The notes beneath the pieces were generated by a model. The model did no database searches. It had not been told where the DNA came from and was given only the letters and a program-made list of their open reading frames with translations. Of a stretch of 64,000 nucleotides of DNA, positions 40,395 through 50,693 are shown one piece after another; position 1 is the stretch's first letter; the number at the start of each line of letters is the position of its first letter. Source of the DNA: Burkholderiales bacterium (GTDB lineage Bacteria > Pseudomonadota > Gammaproteobacteria > Burkholderiales > Burkholderiaceae_C). The position numbers were made by a program, and so were the translations under genes. The DNA is taken from assembly GCA_016192425.1 (NCBI GenBank), contig JACPUE010000066.1, positions 1-64,000 on the forward strand, given 5' to 3'.

Positions 40395-41998
40395 GCGCCG
40401 GCGCTTTTGCGCGGGCGCAGTCCCAGCAGTCCACGGTCTGGCCCGCGCTGTGCTGCGCTGCAGGCGCAGGCCTGGCACAGGCCGCATCGCTGGCCTGGCC
40501 GGGCAGCGGGCAGCCGCTGTGGTGGCTGCAGATCGCATCGCTGGCCGTGTTGGCATGGCTGCTGGCCGTGCCCCAGGGCTGGCGGCGCGGTGCGCTCATC
40601 GGCGGGGTGTTCGCCATGGCCTGGCTCACCGGTACGTTCTGGTGGCTGTACATCTCCATGCATACCTATGGCGGGCTGGCTGCGCCCCTGGCGGCGGCAG
40701 CGGTGCTGGCGCTGGCGGCATTCCTGGGCAGCTACTACGCGGTGGTTTCCGGGCTGTTTGTGCATCTGGCGCCCAAGGGCCGTGCGCAACGTGCTATCGT
40801 TTTTGCAGCATTCTGGCTGCTGGCGGAGCTGGCGCGCGGCGTGTGGTGGACGGGCTTCCCCTGGGGGGCAGGCGGCTATGCGCATGTGCAGGGCCCGCTG
40901 GCGGCGCTGGCGCGCTGGGTGGGGGTGTACGGCGTGGGTGCCGTGGCTGCCGCGCTGGCCATGCTGCTGGCGCAGGCACGGGCTTGCGACGTGCGCAGCC
41001 TGCGTGCCTGGGCGCTGGTGCTGCTGATCGTGGCTACGGGCGGCGCGGCGGCGCTGGACAGGCTCTGCGCGGTAGAGCTGTGCCACTCCCCGATCCGGGC
41101 GGCCAAGCCCGCGCTGCCCCTGGTGCTGCTGCAGGGCAATATCCCGCAGGACGAGAAGTTCGAGCCCGGCTCCGGCGTGCCCATGGCCTTGCAGTGGTAC
41201 CGCGACTTGCTGCTGCAGCCGCACCAGGCGCTGGTGGTGGCCCCGGAAACCGCCTTGCCCCTGCTGCCCCGGCAACTGCCCGAGGGCTACCTCCAGGGCT
41301 TGCAGGAGCACTTTGCCCAGCCCGAGCGTGCAGCCCTCATCGGCCTGCCCCTGGGCAGCATGGAAGAGGGCTACACCAATTCGGTGATGGGGCTGCGCGC
41401 CGGGCAGAGCCAGGCCTACCGCTACGACAAGCACCACCTCGTGCCCTTTGGCGAGTTCATCCCGCCGTTGTTCCGCTGGTTTACGGACCTGATGCACATC
41501 CCGCTGGGCGACTTCAACCGGGGCGCCCTCGTGCAGCCCACCTTTGACTGGGGCGGCGAGCGCTTTGCGCCGCACATCTGCTACGAAGACCTGTTCGGCG
41601 AGGAGCTGGCCGCGCTGTTCACCCAGCCCGGCAGGCCCGCACCCACGGTGCTGGTGAACCTGAGCAACATCGGCTGGTTTGGCAACACGCTGGCCATCGA
41701 CCAGCACCTGGCCATTGCCCGCATGCGTGCGCTGGAATTCGAGCGCCCCATGGTGCGCGCCACCAACACCGGCGCCACGGCCATCATCGATCACCGGGGC
41801 GTGGTCACGCACCAGCTGGCGCGGCACGAGCGCGGCGTGCTGGCGGGGCAGGTGCAGGGGCGCGACGGCAGGCCCACGCCCTATGCCCAGTGGGCCGGGC
41901 GCTGGGGGCTGCGGCCCCTGTGGGCGCTGGGTGCCGTGGCCTTGCTGGCGGCTGTTGCGGGCCGCCGCCGGTCCACGGGTGCAAGGCATACGGGATAA
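40391..41998 (+). CDS. lnt: Apolipoprotein N-acyltransferase
   Basis: 535 residues with about six N-terminal transmembrane helices and a periplasmic nitrilase-like domain. The catalytic triad is visible: Glu in VVAPETALPL, Lys in YDKHHLVPFGEF, Cys in HICYEDLFG. It acylates the N-terminal cysteine of lipoproteins. Starts with ATGA overlap after corC. A TGCTATCGTTTTTGCAGC stretch near 40792 resembles the window's miniature repeat but is too degenerate to count. Confidence 0.93.
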   Translation: MSAGAFARAQSQQSTVWPALCCAAGAGLAQAASLAWPGSGQPLWWLQIASLAVLAWLLAVPQGWRRGALIGGVFAMAWLTGTFWWLYISMHTYGGLAAPLAAAAVLALAAFLGSYYAVVSGLFVHLAPKGRAQRAIVFAAFWLLAELARGVWWTGFPWGAGGYAHVQGPLAALARWVGVYGVGAVAAALAMLLAQARACDVRSLRAWALVLLIVATGGAAALDRLCAVELCHSPIRAAKPALPLVLLQGNIPQDEKFEPGSGVPMALQWYRDLLLQPHQALVVAPETALPLLPRQLPEGYLQGLQEHFAQPERAALIGLPLGSMEEGYTNSVMGLRAGQSQAYRYDKHHLVPFGEFIPPLFRWFTDLMHIPLGDFNRGALVQPTFDWGGERFAPHICYEDLFGEELAALFTQPGRPAPTVLVNLSNIGWFGNTLAIDQHLAIARMRALEFERPMVRATNTGATAIIDHRGVVTHQLARHERGVLAGQVQGRDGRPTPYAQWAGRWGLRPLWALGAVALLAAVAGRRRSTGARHTG

Positions 41999-42078
41999 TG
42001 TCGCACCGCCGTTACATATGGGCGCAGACACGATGAACACCAGGGCGGCCCGGCCGCCGATGCGGAGCAAGACTGACA

Positions 42079-42603
42079 ATGGCCGAATCCTTTTCCTATG
42101 ACCAACTGATCGCCTCGGGCGAAGGCCGACTGTTCGGCACCGACAGCGGACGCCTGCCGCTGCCGCCCATGCTGATGTTCGACCGCATCACGCACATTGA
42201 CAGCGACGGCGGCGCGCATGGCCTGGGCAAGATCGTGGCCGAACTGGACGTCAAGCCCGACCTGTGGTTTTTTGCCTGCCACTTCCAGGGCGACCCGGTC
42301 ATGCCCGGTTGCCTGGGGCTGGACGCCATGTGGCAGCTCATCGGCTTTTACCTCACCTGGCTGCGCCTGCCGGGCCGGGGCCGCGCGCTGGGCGCGGGCG
42401 AGGTCAAGTTCACCGGCGAAGTGGGGCCGGATGTGAAGCTCGTCACCTACGAAATCGACATCAAGCGCGTCATCAAGCGCAAGCTCAACATGGCCATCGG
42501 CGATGCACGCCTGCTGGCCGACGGCAAGGAAATCTACACTGCCAGCGACCTGCGCGTGGGCCTGTTCCTGCGTGAGGAAGGCAGCCAGGGAGGCGCAGCA
42601 TGA
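42079..42603 (+). CDS. fabA: 3-Hydroxydecanoyl-ACP dehydratase/isomerase FabA
   Basis: 174 residues, single hot-dog domain. The active site is [20 protein letters not shown] with His68 and Asp82. It dehydrates 3-hydroxydecanoyl-ACP and isomerises trans-2 to cis-3, opening the unsaturated fatty acid branch. Overlaps fabB by 4 bp: the usual fabAB operon. ATG 42079. Confidence 0.95.
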   Translation: MAESFSYDQLIASGEGRLFGTDSGRLPLPPMLMFDRITHIDSDGGAHGLGKIVAELDVKPDLWFFACHFQGDPVMPGCLGLDAMWQLIGFYLTWLRLPGRGRALGAGEVKFTGEVGPDVKLVTYEIDIKRVIKRKLNMAIGDARLLADGKEIYTASDLRVGLFLREEGSQGGAA

Positions 42604-43820
42604 AAAAGCGTGTCGTCATCACGGGCGCGGGCATCGTCTCGTGCATTGGCAATGACCTGGCCACGGTCGAGGCCTCGCTGCGCGAAGGCAAAAGCGGCAT
42701 CAAGGCCGTGGAAAAGTTCACCGAAATGGGCCTGCGCAGCCAGGTCGCGGGCGTGCCCGAGATCGACGTCGAGGCGCGCATCGACCGCAAGCAACTGCGC
42801 TTCATGGGCGACGCGGCGGCCTACGCCCACATCGCGCTGGAAGACGCGATCAAGCAGGCAGGCCTGGCGCCAAGCCAGGTCAGCCACCCGCGCACCGGCC
42901 TCATCATGGGTTCGGGCGGCGGTTCGCCCGCCAACCAGATCGAAGCCGCCGACACGCTGCGTGAAAAAGGCATCCGCCGCGTAGGCCCTTATCAGGTCAC
43001 GCGCTGCATGAGCTCCACCGTGTCTGCGTGCCTGGCGACCAACTTCAAGGTCAAGGGCATCAACTACTCCATCACCTCGGCCTGCTCCACCTCGGCGCAC
43101 TGCATCGGCGCGGCTGCGCAGCAGATTGCCTGGGGCATGCAGGACGTGATGTTCGCCGGTGGCGGCGAGGAGCTGTCCTGGGGCATGGCGCTGCTGTTCG
43201 ACGGCATGGGCGCCATGTCCAGCAAGTACAACGCCACGCCCGAGAAGGCCTCGCGCGCTTACGACGCCCACCGCGACGGCTTCGTCATCGCAGGCGGCGG
43301 CGGCGCTGTGGTGCTGGAGAGCCTGGAGCACGCCCAGGCGCGCGGCGCCGCCATCCTGGCCGAAGTGGTGGGCTTTGGCGCCACCAGCGACGGCGAAGAC
43401 ATGGTGGCCCCTTCCGGCGACGGCGCCATCGCCTGCATGCAGCAGGCCATGGAAGGCCTGGACGCGCCCATCGACTACATCAACACCCACGGTACCTCCA
43501 CCCCTGTGGGCGACATGCAGGAGGTGCGCGCCATGCAGGCCGTGTTTGGCGAGAAGGTGCCGCCGTTTTCGTCCACCAAGTCGCTTACCGGGCACTCGCT
43601 GGGCGCCACGGGGGTGCAAGAGGCCATCTACTGCCTCATCATGCTGGGCAAGCAGTTCATTGCGGGCTCGGCCAACGTGGATGCGCCCGACCCGCTGCTG
43701 GGCAGCATGCCCCTGGTGACCCGCACGCGCGACGCCATTCTGAACACCGTGCTGTCCAACAGCTTTGGCTTTGGCGGCACCAACGCCAGCCTGGTGCTGC
43801 GCCGCTGGCAGGGCGCCTGA
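42600..43820 (+). CDS. fabB: 3-Oxoacyl-ACP synthase I FabB
   Basis: 406 residues with the thiolase fold. Catalytic Cys lies in [11 protein letters not shown], and the two His in [12 protein letters not shown] and [12 protein letters not shown]. It elongates the cis-3-decenoyl product of FabA. A rho-independent hairpin follows 20 bp after the stop. Confidence 0.95.
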   Translation: MKKRVVITGAGIVSCIGNDLATVEASLREGKSGIKAVEKFTEMGLRSQVAGVPEIDVEARIDRKQLRFMGDAAAYAHIALEDAIKQAGLAPSQVSHPRTGLIMGSGGGSPANQIEAADTLREKGIRRVGPYQVTRCMSSTVSACLATNFKVKGINYSITSACSTSAHCIGAAAQQIAWGMQDVMFAGGGEELSWGMALLFDGMGAMSSKYNATPEKASRAYDAHRDGFVIAGGGGAVVLESLEHAQARGAAILAEVVGFGATSDGEDMVAPSGDGAIACMQQAMEGLDAPIDYINTHGTSTPVGDMQEVRAMQAVFGEKVPPFSSTKSLTGHSLGATGVQEAIYCLIMLGKQFIAGSANVDAPDPLLGSMPLVTRTRDAILNTVLSNSFGFGGTNASLVLRRWQGA

Positions 43821-43839
43821 CCGTACCCGGCTCAGAAGG

Positions 43840-43870
43840 CCCGTCCCCGCATCTGCGGCGGCGGGTTTTT
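43840..43870 (+). terminator. Rho-independent terminator after fabB
   Basis: Imperfect 11-base stem CCCGTCCCCGC / GCGGCGGCGGG with loop ATCT, followed by TTTTT. Confidence 0.75.
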
Positions 43871-43905
43871 CATTTGCGTGGCATCAAATAATTTACGGAC
43901 AAGTT

Positions 43906-44802
43906 CTAAGTGGACAGTGCCGCGTGCAGCAGCCCGGGCAGCATGGCCAGCATGCGTGTCGCATGAAGCCCTGGAGGATGGGCGTCGGCATGGTAGCTGT
44001 AGAGCGACATGGGGGGCAAATCGGACAGCTCCACAGCCACCACCTGGGCCGGGTCGAGCCGGGTGGCGGTAAGGAAGTCCACCACCGTCCAGCCCATGCC
44101 AAGACGCACCAGCTCCAGTGCCAGGCGCGATGTCTGCACCTGGATTCCAGGGCCGCCTGGCGAGCCCAGGCGCAGCGCGGTGTCATCAATGGAGCGGCGC
44201 ATCGGATCCTCGCCCACCAGGCGGATGGCGGGCACCTGGGCCAGCCGTGCGGCCATGCTGGCGGCACGGGGTGCACGCTCCCACACTGCCCGCGCCACGG
44301 CCATGGAGAGGCGGCCGCTGACCAGCAGTTCGCTGTGGATCTGAGGGTGCGGGTGTTCAAAAAAGCCCAGCCCAAAATCGACGCCGCGTGTGAGCAGCGC
44401 CTGTGTCATCTGGTCCTGGTGGATGGTGCGTACCTCCACGCCCACCTGGGGGTGCTGCTGGGCATGCTGGAACAGCAGGGTGGGCAGGAATTCGTGGCTG
44501 ATGGACGGAATCGCCGCCAGCCGCACCTCTCCTTGCTCCGTCGTGGCCAGGTTGCGTGCCGTGCGTTGCAAGGCGTCCAGTTGGCGGTGGATGTTGCCGG
44601 ACTCCACGGCCAGCACCTGCGCCTCCGGCGTGGGGGTGAGGCCTGCCGGTGTGCGGTCGAACAGCCGGTACCCCAGCTGGAGTTCGGTATGCGCAATGGC
44701 CTTGCTGACCGCTGAGGGCGTGATGCACAGCAGGCGCCCGGCAGCGCTCATGCTGCCCGTCTGCAGCACGGCCTGAAAGACTTCGATCTGGCGCAGGTTC
44801 AT
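43906..44802 (-). CDS. LysR-family transcriptional regulator
   Basis: 298 residues. N-terminal HTH MNLRQIEVFQAVLQTGSMSA with AAGRLLCITPSAVSKAIAHTE, then the type 2 periplasmic-binding-like effector domain. Divergent from the asparaginase gene (166 bp between starts), so probably its regulator. Start at MNLRQ (44802) rather than the more upstream codon at 44841. An imperfect inverted repeat lies at 44831-44855. Confidence 0.9.
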   Translation of the reverse strand: MNLRQIEVFQAVLQTGSMSAAGRLLCITPSAVSKAIAHTELQLGYRLFDRTPAGLTPTPEAQVLAVESGNIHRQLDALQRTARNLATTEQGEVRLAAIPSISHEFLPTLLFQHAQQHPQVGVEVRTIHQDQMTQALLTRGVDFGLGFFEHPHPQIHSELLVSGRLSMAVARAVWERAPRAASMAARLAQVPAIRLVGEDPMRRSIDDTALRLGSPGGPGIQVQTSRLALELVRLGMGWTVVDFLTATRLDPAQVVAVELSDLPPMSLYSYHADAHPPGLHATRMLAMLPGLLHAALST

Positions 44803-44830
44803 GGGGCAATGGTGTGAATTAAGTTCATAG

Positions 44831-46051
<1,221 letters not shown>

Positions 46052-46109
46052 TCTTTCAGAGAGTGCACCCACCGTTTGCCTCTGCGATCTGCACGCGATA
46101 CCGGTGGCC

Positions 46110-46141
46110 AAGGCCGGGGCTCCACAAGGGCCTCGGCCTTT
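46110..46141 (+). terminator. Terminator after the asparaginase gene
   Basis: Stem AAGGCCG-G-GGC / GCC-T-CGGCCTT with a loop, then TTGTTC. The remaining bases to 46283 are glyQ upstream sequence without a clear motif. Confidence 0.65.
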
Positions 46142-46283
46142 GTTCATGGCGGTGCGCCGTAAAATCACGGGCTTCGCGCTGGCTTGTGCCTCATTCCTGT
46201 GGAACGAGGCCATGCCACGGGTTTCTGTTGTCAATACCCCTTCCTTATTGCCCGGCCCTGGCCCAGCCAGTGCTCATGACCTC

Positions 46284-47189
46284 ATGTTGACCTTCCAGCA
46301 AATCATCCTGAAGCTGCAGTCCTACTGGGACGCCCAGGGCTGCGCCCTCCTGCAGCCCTACGACATGGAAGTGGGCGCGGGCACCTCGCACACCGCCACG
46401 TTCCTGCGTGCCATCGGCCCCGAGCCCTGGAAGGCCGCCTACGTGCAGCCCAGCCGCCGCCCCAAGGACGGCCGCTACGGCGAGAACCCCAACCGCCTGC
46501 AGCACTACTACCAGTACCAGGTGGTGCTCAAGCCCGCGCCCAGCAACATCCTGGAGCTGTACCTGGGCTCGCTTGAAGCGCTAGGCTTTGACCTCAGGAA
46601 GAACGACATCCGCTTCGTCGAGGACGACTGGGAAAACCCCACGCTGGGCGCCTGGGGCCTGGGCTGGGAGGTGTGGCTCAACGGCATGGAGGTGACGCAG
46701 TTCACCTACTTTCAGCAGGTCGGCGGTATCGACTGCAAGCCCATCACTGGTGAAATCACCTACGGCCTGGAGCGCCTGGCCATGTACCTGCAAGGCGTGG
46801 ACAACGTCTACAACCTGCAGTGGACCGACACGCTGAAGTACGGCGATGTGTACCACCAGAACGAGGTGGAGCAGTCCACCTACAACTTCGAGCACTCCGA
46901 TGCCGACTTCCTGTTCACCGCTTTCAACGCCCACGAAAAGCAGGCCAAGTACCTGATGGAGCAGCAACTCGCGCTGCCCGCGTACGAGCAAGTCCTCAAG
47001 GCGGCGCACAGCTTCAACCTGCTGGATGCGCGCGGTGCCATTTCGGTGACCGAGCGTGCCGCCTACATCGGCCGCATTCGCAACCTGGCCCGTGCCGTGG
47101 CCCAAAGCTACTACGACAGCCGCGAACGCCTGGGCTTCCCCATGGCTCCGCGCGAATGGGTGGCAAACATGCCCAAGAAGACCGCCTGA
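46284..47189 (+). CDS. glyQ: Glycyl-tRNA synthetase alpha subunit
   Basis: 301 residues, the class II catalytic subunit of the tetrameric bacterial enzyme. [32 protein letters not shown] and [10 protein letters not shown] are diagnostic. Start MLTFQQ at 46284, since the family begins here; the open frame upstream is noncoding. glyS follows 21 bp later. Confidence 0.96.
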   Translation: MLTFQQIILKLQSYWDAQGCALLQPYDMEVGAGTSHTATFLRAIGPEPWKAAYVQPSRRPKDGRYGENPNRLQHYYQYQVVLKPAPSNILELYLGSLEALGFDLRKNDIRFVEDDWENPTLGAWGLGWEVWLNGMEVTQFTYFQQVGGIDCKPITGEITYGLERLAMYLQGVDNVYNLQWTDTLKYGDVYHQNEVEQSTYNFEHSDADFLFTAFNAHEKQAKYLMEQQLALPAYEQVLKAAHSFNLLDARGAISVTERAAYIGRIRNLARAVAQSYYDSRERLGFPMAPREWVANMPKKTA

Positions 47190-47210
47190 GCGCCGCAGGA
47201 AGCAAGCACC

Positions 47211-49349
47211 ATGACCACGCAAAACCTTCTCGTTGAACTGTTTGTCGAAGAACTGCCCCCCAAGGCGCTGCAAAAGCTGGGCGATGCCTTTGCCGGCGTG
47301 CTGTTCGACCAGCTCCAGGCCCAGGGCCTGACGGGCAGCGACTCGGGCGTCACCGCCTACGCATCGCCGCGCCGCCTGGCCGCGCACATCCGCCATGTCT
47401 GGCTCAAGGCCGAGGACAAGGCTGTGCGCCAAAAGCTCATGCCCGTGGCCGTGGGCCTGACGCCCGAGGGCCAGCCCACGCCCGCGCTGCTGAAAAAACT
47501 GCAAGCGCTGGGCGCCGACCTGTCCGACCCCGCCGCTGCCGTGGCCCGCCTGCAGCGCGCGCCCGATGGCAAGGCCGAGGCCTTGTTTTACGACAGCCTG
47601 GTCAGCGGCGCCACGCTGGACACCGGCCTGCAAAAAGCGCTTCATGAGGCCATTGCCAAGCTGCCCATCCCCAAGGTGATGAGCTACCAGCTTGAAACCG
47701 ATTGCGAGCTGCCCGGCTGGAGCAGCGTGCACTTCGTGCGCCCCGCGCATGGCCTGGTGGCCCTGCATGGCAGCACGGTGGTGCCGGTCAAGGCGCTGGG
47801 CCTCACGGCAGGGCGCGCCACCCAGGGCCACCGCTTCGAGGCGGCCAAGCCTGTGGTGGAGCTTGCCCACGCCGACCAGTACGCCGAGACCCTGGCGCGC
47901 GATGGTGCCGTGATCGCCAGCTTTGCCGAGCGCAAGGCCGAAATCGCCCGCCAATTGGCAGCCGCCGCAGCGCGCCTGGGCGGCGGCGTGCGCCCCATCG
48001 AGGACGAGGCCCTGCTCGACGAGGTGACGGCACTGGTCGAGCGCCCCAACGTGCTGGTCTGCGCGTTTGAAGAACAGTTCCTGGACGTGCCGCAGGAATG
48101 CCTCATCCTCACGATGAAGGCCAACCAGAAATACTTCCCGCTGCTCGATGCGGCAGGCAAGCTGACCAACAAGTTCCTGGTGGTGAGCAACATCCACCCC
48201 GAGGACGCCAGCTTTGTGATCGGCGGCAACGAGCGCGTGGTGCGCCCGCGCCTGGCCGACGCCAAGTTCTTCTTCGACCAGGACCGCAAGAAGACCCTGG
48301 CTTCGCGCGTGGACAGCCTGGCCAAGGTGGTCTACCACAACAAGCTGGGCACGCAGGGCGAACGTGTGGAGCGCGTGCGCGCCATTGCCAAGGCCATCGC
48401 ACAGCAGTTGGGCGATGCGCAGTTGGTGCAGGACGCCGACCAGGCCGCACTGCTGGCCAAGACCGATCTCGTCACCGACATGGTGGGCGAGTTTCCCGAG
48501 CTGCAGGGCATCATGGGCGGCTACTACGCGCGGAGCGACGGCCTGGGCGACACCGTGGCCGACGCCATTGAAGACCACTACAAGCCGCGCTTTGCAGGCG
48601 ACGCGCTGCCACGCAACATGGCCGGTGTGGTGGTGGCACTGGCCGACAAGCTCGAAACCCTGGTGGGCATGTTCGGCATCGGCAACCTGCCCACGGGCGA
48701 CCGCGACCCGTTTGCGCTGCGCCGCCATGCGCTGGGGGTGATCCGCATGCTGGTGGAGAAGAACCTGCCGTTGGATCTGGTGGCGCTGCTGAAGGGTGCT
48801 GTGCCCGCGTTCGGCGACAAGATCCAGGACGCTACGGCGCCACTGACCGACTTCATCTACGACCGCCTCGCCAGCAGCCTGCGCGAGCAGGGCTACAGCG
48901 CCCAGGAGGTGGACGCCGTGCTGGCCCTGCGCCCGCAGCGCCTGGCCCTGGTCGAGAAGCAACTCGCTGCGGTGCGCGCCTTCGCCGCGCTGCCCGAAGC
49001 GCCCGCGCTGGCCGCTGCCAACAAGCGTGTGGGCAACATCCTCAAGAAGGCCGAGGCCGAAGGTGTGGTGGACGCCCACGTCAACCCCGCGCTGCTGCAC
49101 GAGCAGGCAGAAAAAGACCTCTACGCCGCGCTGCAGCGCTTCGTGCCCGAGGCCAATGCGCAGTTCGACGCGGGCGATTACACCGCCAGCCTGCAGACCC
49201 TGGCCGTGCTGCGCGCGCCGGTCGATGCGTTCTTCGACGACGTGATGGTCAACGCCGAGCAGCTTGACCTGCGCCTGAACCGCCAGGGCCTGCTCAAGAC
49301 CCTGCATGTCGCCATGAACCGCGTCGCCGATCTCGCGCGACTGGCTTGA
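47211..49349 (+). CDS. glyS: Glycyl-tRNA synthetase beta subunit
   Basis: 712 residues. N-terminal LLVELFVEELPPKAL, the HD-like middle (VTDMVGEFPELQGIMGGYYA) and the C-terminal anticodon/DALR-type region (DAFFDDVMVNAEQLDLRLNRQGLL) are as expected. It binds tRNA-Gly. A 984-codon antisense open frame over this gene is a composition artefact. The stop is followed by repeat R4. Confidence 0.96.
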   Translation: MTTQNLLVELFVEELPPKALQKLGDAFAGVLFDQLQAQGLTGSDSGVTAYASPRRLAAHIRHVWLKAEDKAVRQKLMPVAVGLTPEGQPTPALLKKLQALGADLSDPAAAVARLQRAPDGKAEALFYDSLVSGATLDTGLQKALHEAIAKLPIPKVMSYQLETDCELPGWSSVHFVRPAHGLVALHGSTVVPVKALGLTAGRATQGHRFEAAKPVVELAHADQYAETLARDGAVIASFAERKAEIARQLAAAAARLGGGVRPIEDEALLDEVTALVERPNVLVCAFEEQFLDVPQECLILTMKANQKYFPLLDAAGKLTNKFLVVSNIHPEDASFVIGGNERVVRPRLADAKFFFDQDRKKTLASRVDSLAKVVYHNKLGTQGERVERVRAIAKAIAQQLGDAQLVQDADQAALLAKTDLVTDMVGEFPELQGIMGGYYARSDGLGDTVADAIEDHYKPRFAGDALPRNMAGVVVALADKLETLVGMFGIGNLPTGDRDPFALRRHALGVIRMLVEKNLPLDLVALLKGAVPAFGDKIQDATAPLTDFIYDRLASSLREQGYSAQEVDAVLALRPQRLALVEKQLAAVRAFAALPEAPALAAANKRVGNILKKAEAEGVVDAHVNPALLHEQAEKDLYAALQRFVPEANAQFDAGDYTASLQTLAVLRAPVDAFFDDVMVNAEQLDLRLNRQGLLKTLHVAMNRVADLARLA

Positions 49350-49361
49350 GCTAGGAGCACC

Positions 49362-49475
49362 CCCTGAGCCGCCTTCGGCGCCTTCCCCCCGCTCTCGCAG
49401 CGCTGTGCGCTGCGGGCAGGGGGACGCTCCCAGCGCGGCGGGGCGGCCCTGGCGCGGGAGCCCTGGTCGGGAGGC
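49362..49475 (+). repeat. Stop-codon-proximal GC-rich repeat, copy R4
   Basis: Starts 12 bases after the glyS stop: CCCCCTGAGCCGCCTTCGGC, the stem GCAGCGCTGTGCGCTGC, GGGGGACGCTCCC, then GCGCGGCGGGGCGGCCC. Full-length, gene orientation. Confidence 0.8.
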
Positions 49476-49521
49476 AGTGCCCTTTTCTTGGGGCGTATCG
49501 TGCTGAGTAGCCGTTGGTTCT

Positions 49522-50109
49522 ATGCCCATGACCATTGATGCCGCCCATAGTCAGCGCACGGTCTGGCTGTTGTTTGGCCCACCTGCGCTGCTGGCAGCGC
49601 TGCGTGCCTGGCAGCAGTGGCAGGCTGAGCGCGCGCCGCTGCCAGCAGCCTGGCCGCTGAAGCCACTGCCGCCGCCGCAGGCCACGGCGCTGGATCTGTT
49701 TCTTCCTGCGTTGGTGGGCCTGGCGGTCGTGGCGCTGCTGGCCGCTGTGCTGTGGTGGCTGGCGCGCCAGGGCCATGGGCGCGGGGTGCGCACGGGGCTG
49801 CTGGGCGCCTGGGTGCTGGCCTGCCTGGCGGGCGCCGCTGCGCTGCTGTTGGGCGCACATAATCTGCAGAACCTGCAGGCCCAGCCGCCGGTGCAGGCCC
49901 AGGTGCTGGGCAGCCGCGCCGTGCCGCCCAGCCTGCGCAGCACCGGGGGCACCGAGCTGATCCTGCGCATCGAAGGCCTGGCGCAGCCCCAGCAAGCCAT
50001 CATTTCCGACCCGCAGGCCGCCACCTGGCCGCAGGGCCAGCGCCTGCGGCTCCAGTGGGCGCGTGGTCGTATCCATGGGCTGTACGTCACGGGCTGGCAG
50101 TTGCCATAA
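49522..50109 (+). CDS. Uncharacterised membrane protein
   Basis: 195 residues. Three hydrophobic segments (about 13-32, 58-83, 92-112) are followed by a soluble domain of about 80 residues (PVQAQVLGSRAVPPSLRSTG onward) rich in Gln and Arg, likely beta-strand. I do not recognise the family. It precedes the gmhB-like gene by 7 bp and may be co-transcribed. The upstream R4 repeat separates it from glyS. Confidence 0.65.
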   Translation: MPMTIDAAHSQRTVWLLFGPPALLAALRAWQQWQAERAPLPAAWPLKPLPPPQATALDLFLPALVGLAVVALLAAVLWWLARQGHGRGVRTGLLGAWVLACLAGAAALLLGAHNLQNLQAQPPVQAQVLGSRAVPPSLRSTGGTELILRIEGLAQPQQAIISDPQAATWPQGQRLRLQWARGRIHGLYVTGWQLP

Positions 50110-50116
50110 TGCAGCC

Positions 50117-50683
50117 ATGAAAATCGCCATCCTCGACCGCGACGGCACGATCAACGCCATGGGGCCCGACGAGTTCGTGGCGTCGCCCGACGACTGGACT
50201 GCGCTGCCCGGCGCGCTGGAGGCGATTGCGCGGCTCAACCGCGCTGGATGGCATGTAGTGGTGGCCACCAACCAGCCGGGCCTGGGGCGGGGGCTGTTCG
50301 ACATGGCCACGCTCAACGCCATCCACGGCAAGATGCACAAGCAACTGGCGGCGGTGGGCGGGCGCATCGACGCGGTGTTCTTCTGCCCCCATGCGCCGGA
50401 CGACGCCTGCCACTGCCGCAAGCCCGAGCCAGGGCTCATGGAGCAGATCTGCGAGCGCTTCGGGGTGGACGCCGAAGACGTAGTGGTGGCAGGCAACTGC
50501 CGCGTGCACCTGCTGGCGGGCGCAGCCCTGGGCGCGCGGCTGCACCTGTTGTGCACGGGCGAGTCGGCCGCCAAGGTGCCTGGCCAGGCCTTGCCCGACA
50601 CCTGGCCTGCGGGAGTCCAGGTCCATGCCGATCTGGCGGCCTTTGCCGAGCACCTGCTGAGCAACGCCAGCGCAGCCGCCTGA
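50117..50683 (+). CDS. gmhB: D-glycero-manno-heptose-1,7-bisphosphate 7-phosphatase-like HAD protein
   Basis: 188 residues of the GmhB/HisB-phosphatase HAD branch. Motif I ILDRDGTIN (Asp7, Asp9), motif II VATNQPG, and the zinc loop CPHAPDDACHC (C90, H92, C98, C100) are intact. Motif IV, normally a GD(S/T)xxD Mg site, reads AGNCRVHL with Asn127 in place of the Mg-binding Asp and His for the second acid. GmhB acts in LPS core heptose synthesis. It follows glyQS as in related genomes, but the changed motif casts doubt on activity. Start ATG 50117. Confidence 0.8.
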   Translation: MKIAILDRDGTINAMGPDEFVASPDDWTALPGALEAIARLNRAGWHVVVATNQPGLGRGLFDMATLNAIHGKMHKQLAAVGGRIDAVFFCPHAPDDACHCRKPEPGLMEQICERFGVDAEDVVVAGNCRVHLLAGAALGARLHLLCTGESAAKVPGQALPDTWPAGVQVHADLAAFAEHLLSNASAAA

Positions 50684-50693
50684 CAGGTGCCGC

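Noticed and set aside
40785-40830. A possible tenth miniature repeat inside lnt
   Set aside because: GTGCTATCGTTTTTGCAGC resembles one half only; the palindromic core and GGCC flank are absent.
46581-49535. 984-codon open frame antisense to glyQ-glyS
   Set aside because: Typical composition shadow in high-GC DNA. It lies wholly over an unmistakable glyS and has a repetitive Gln/His/Val-rich translation without domain motifs.
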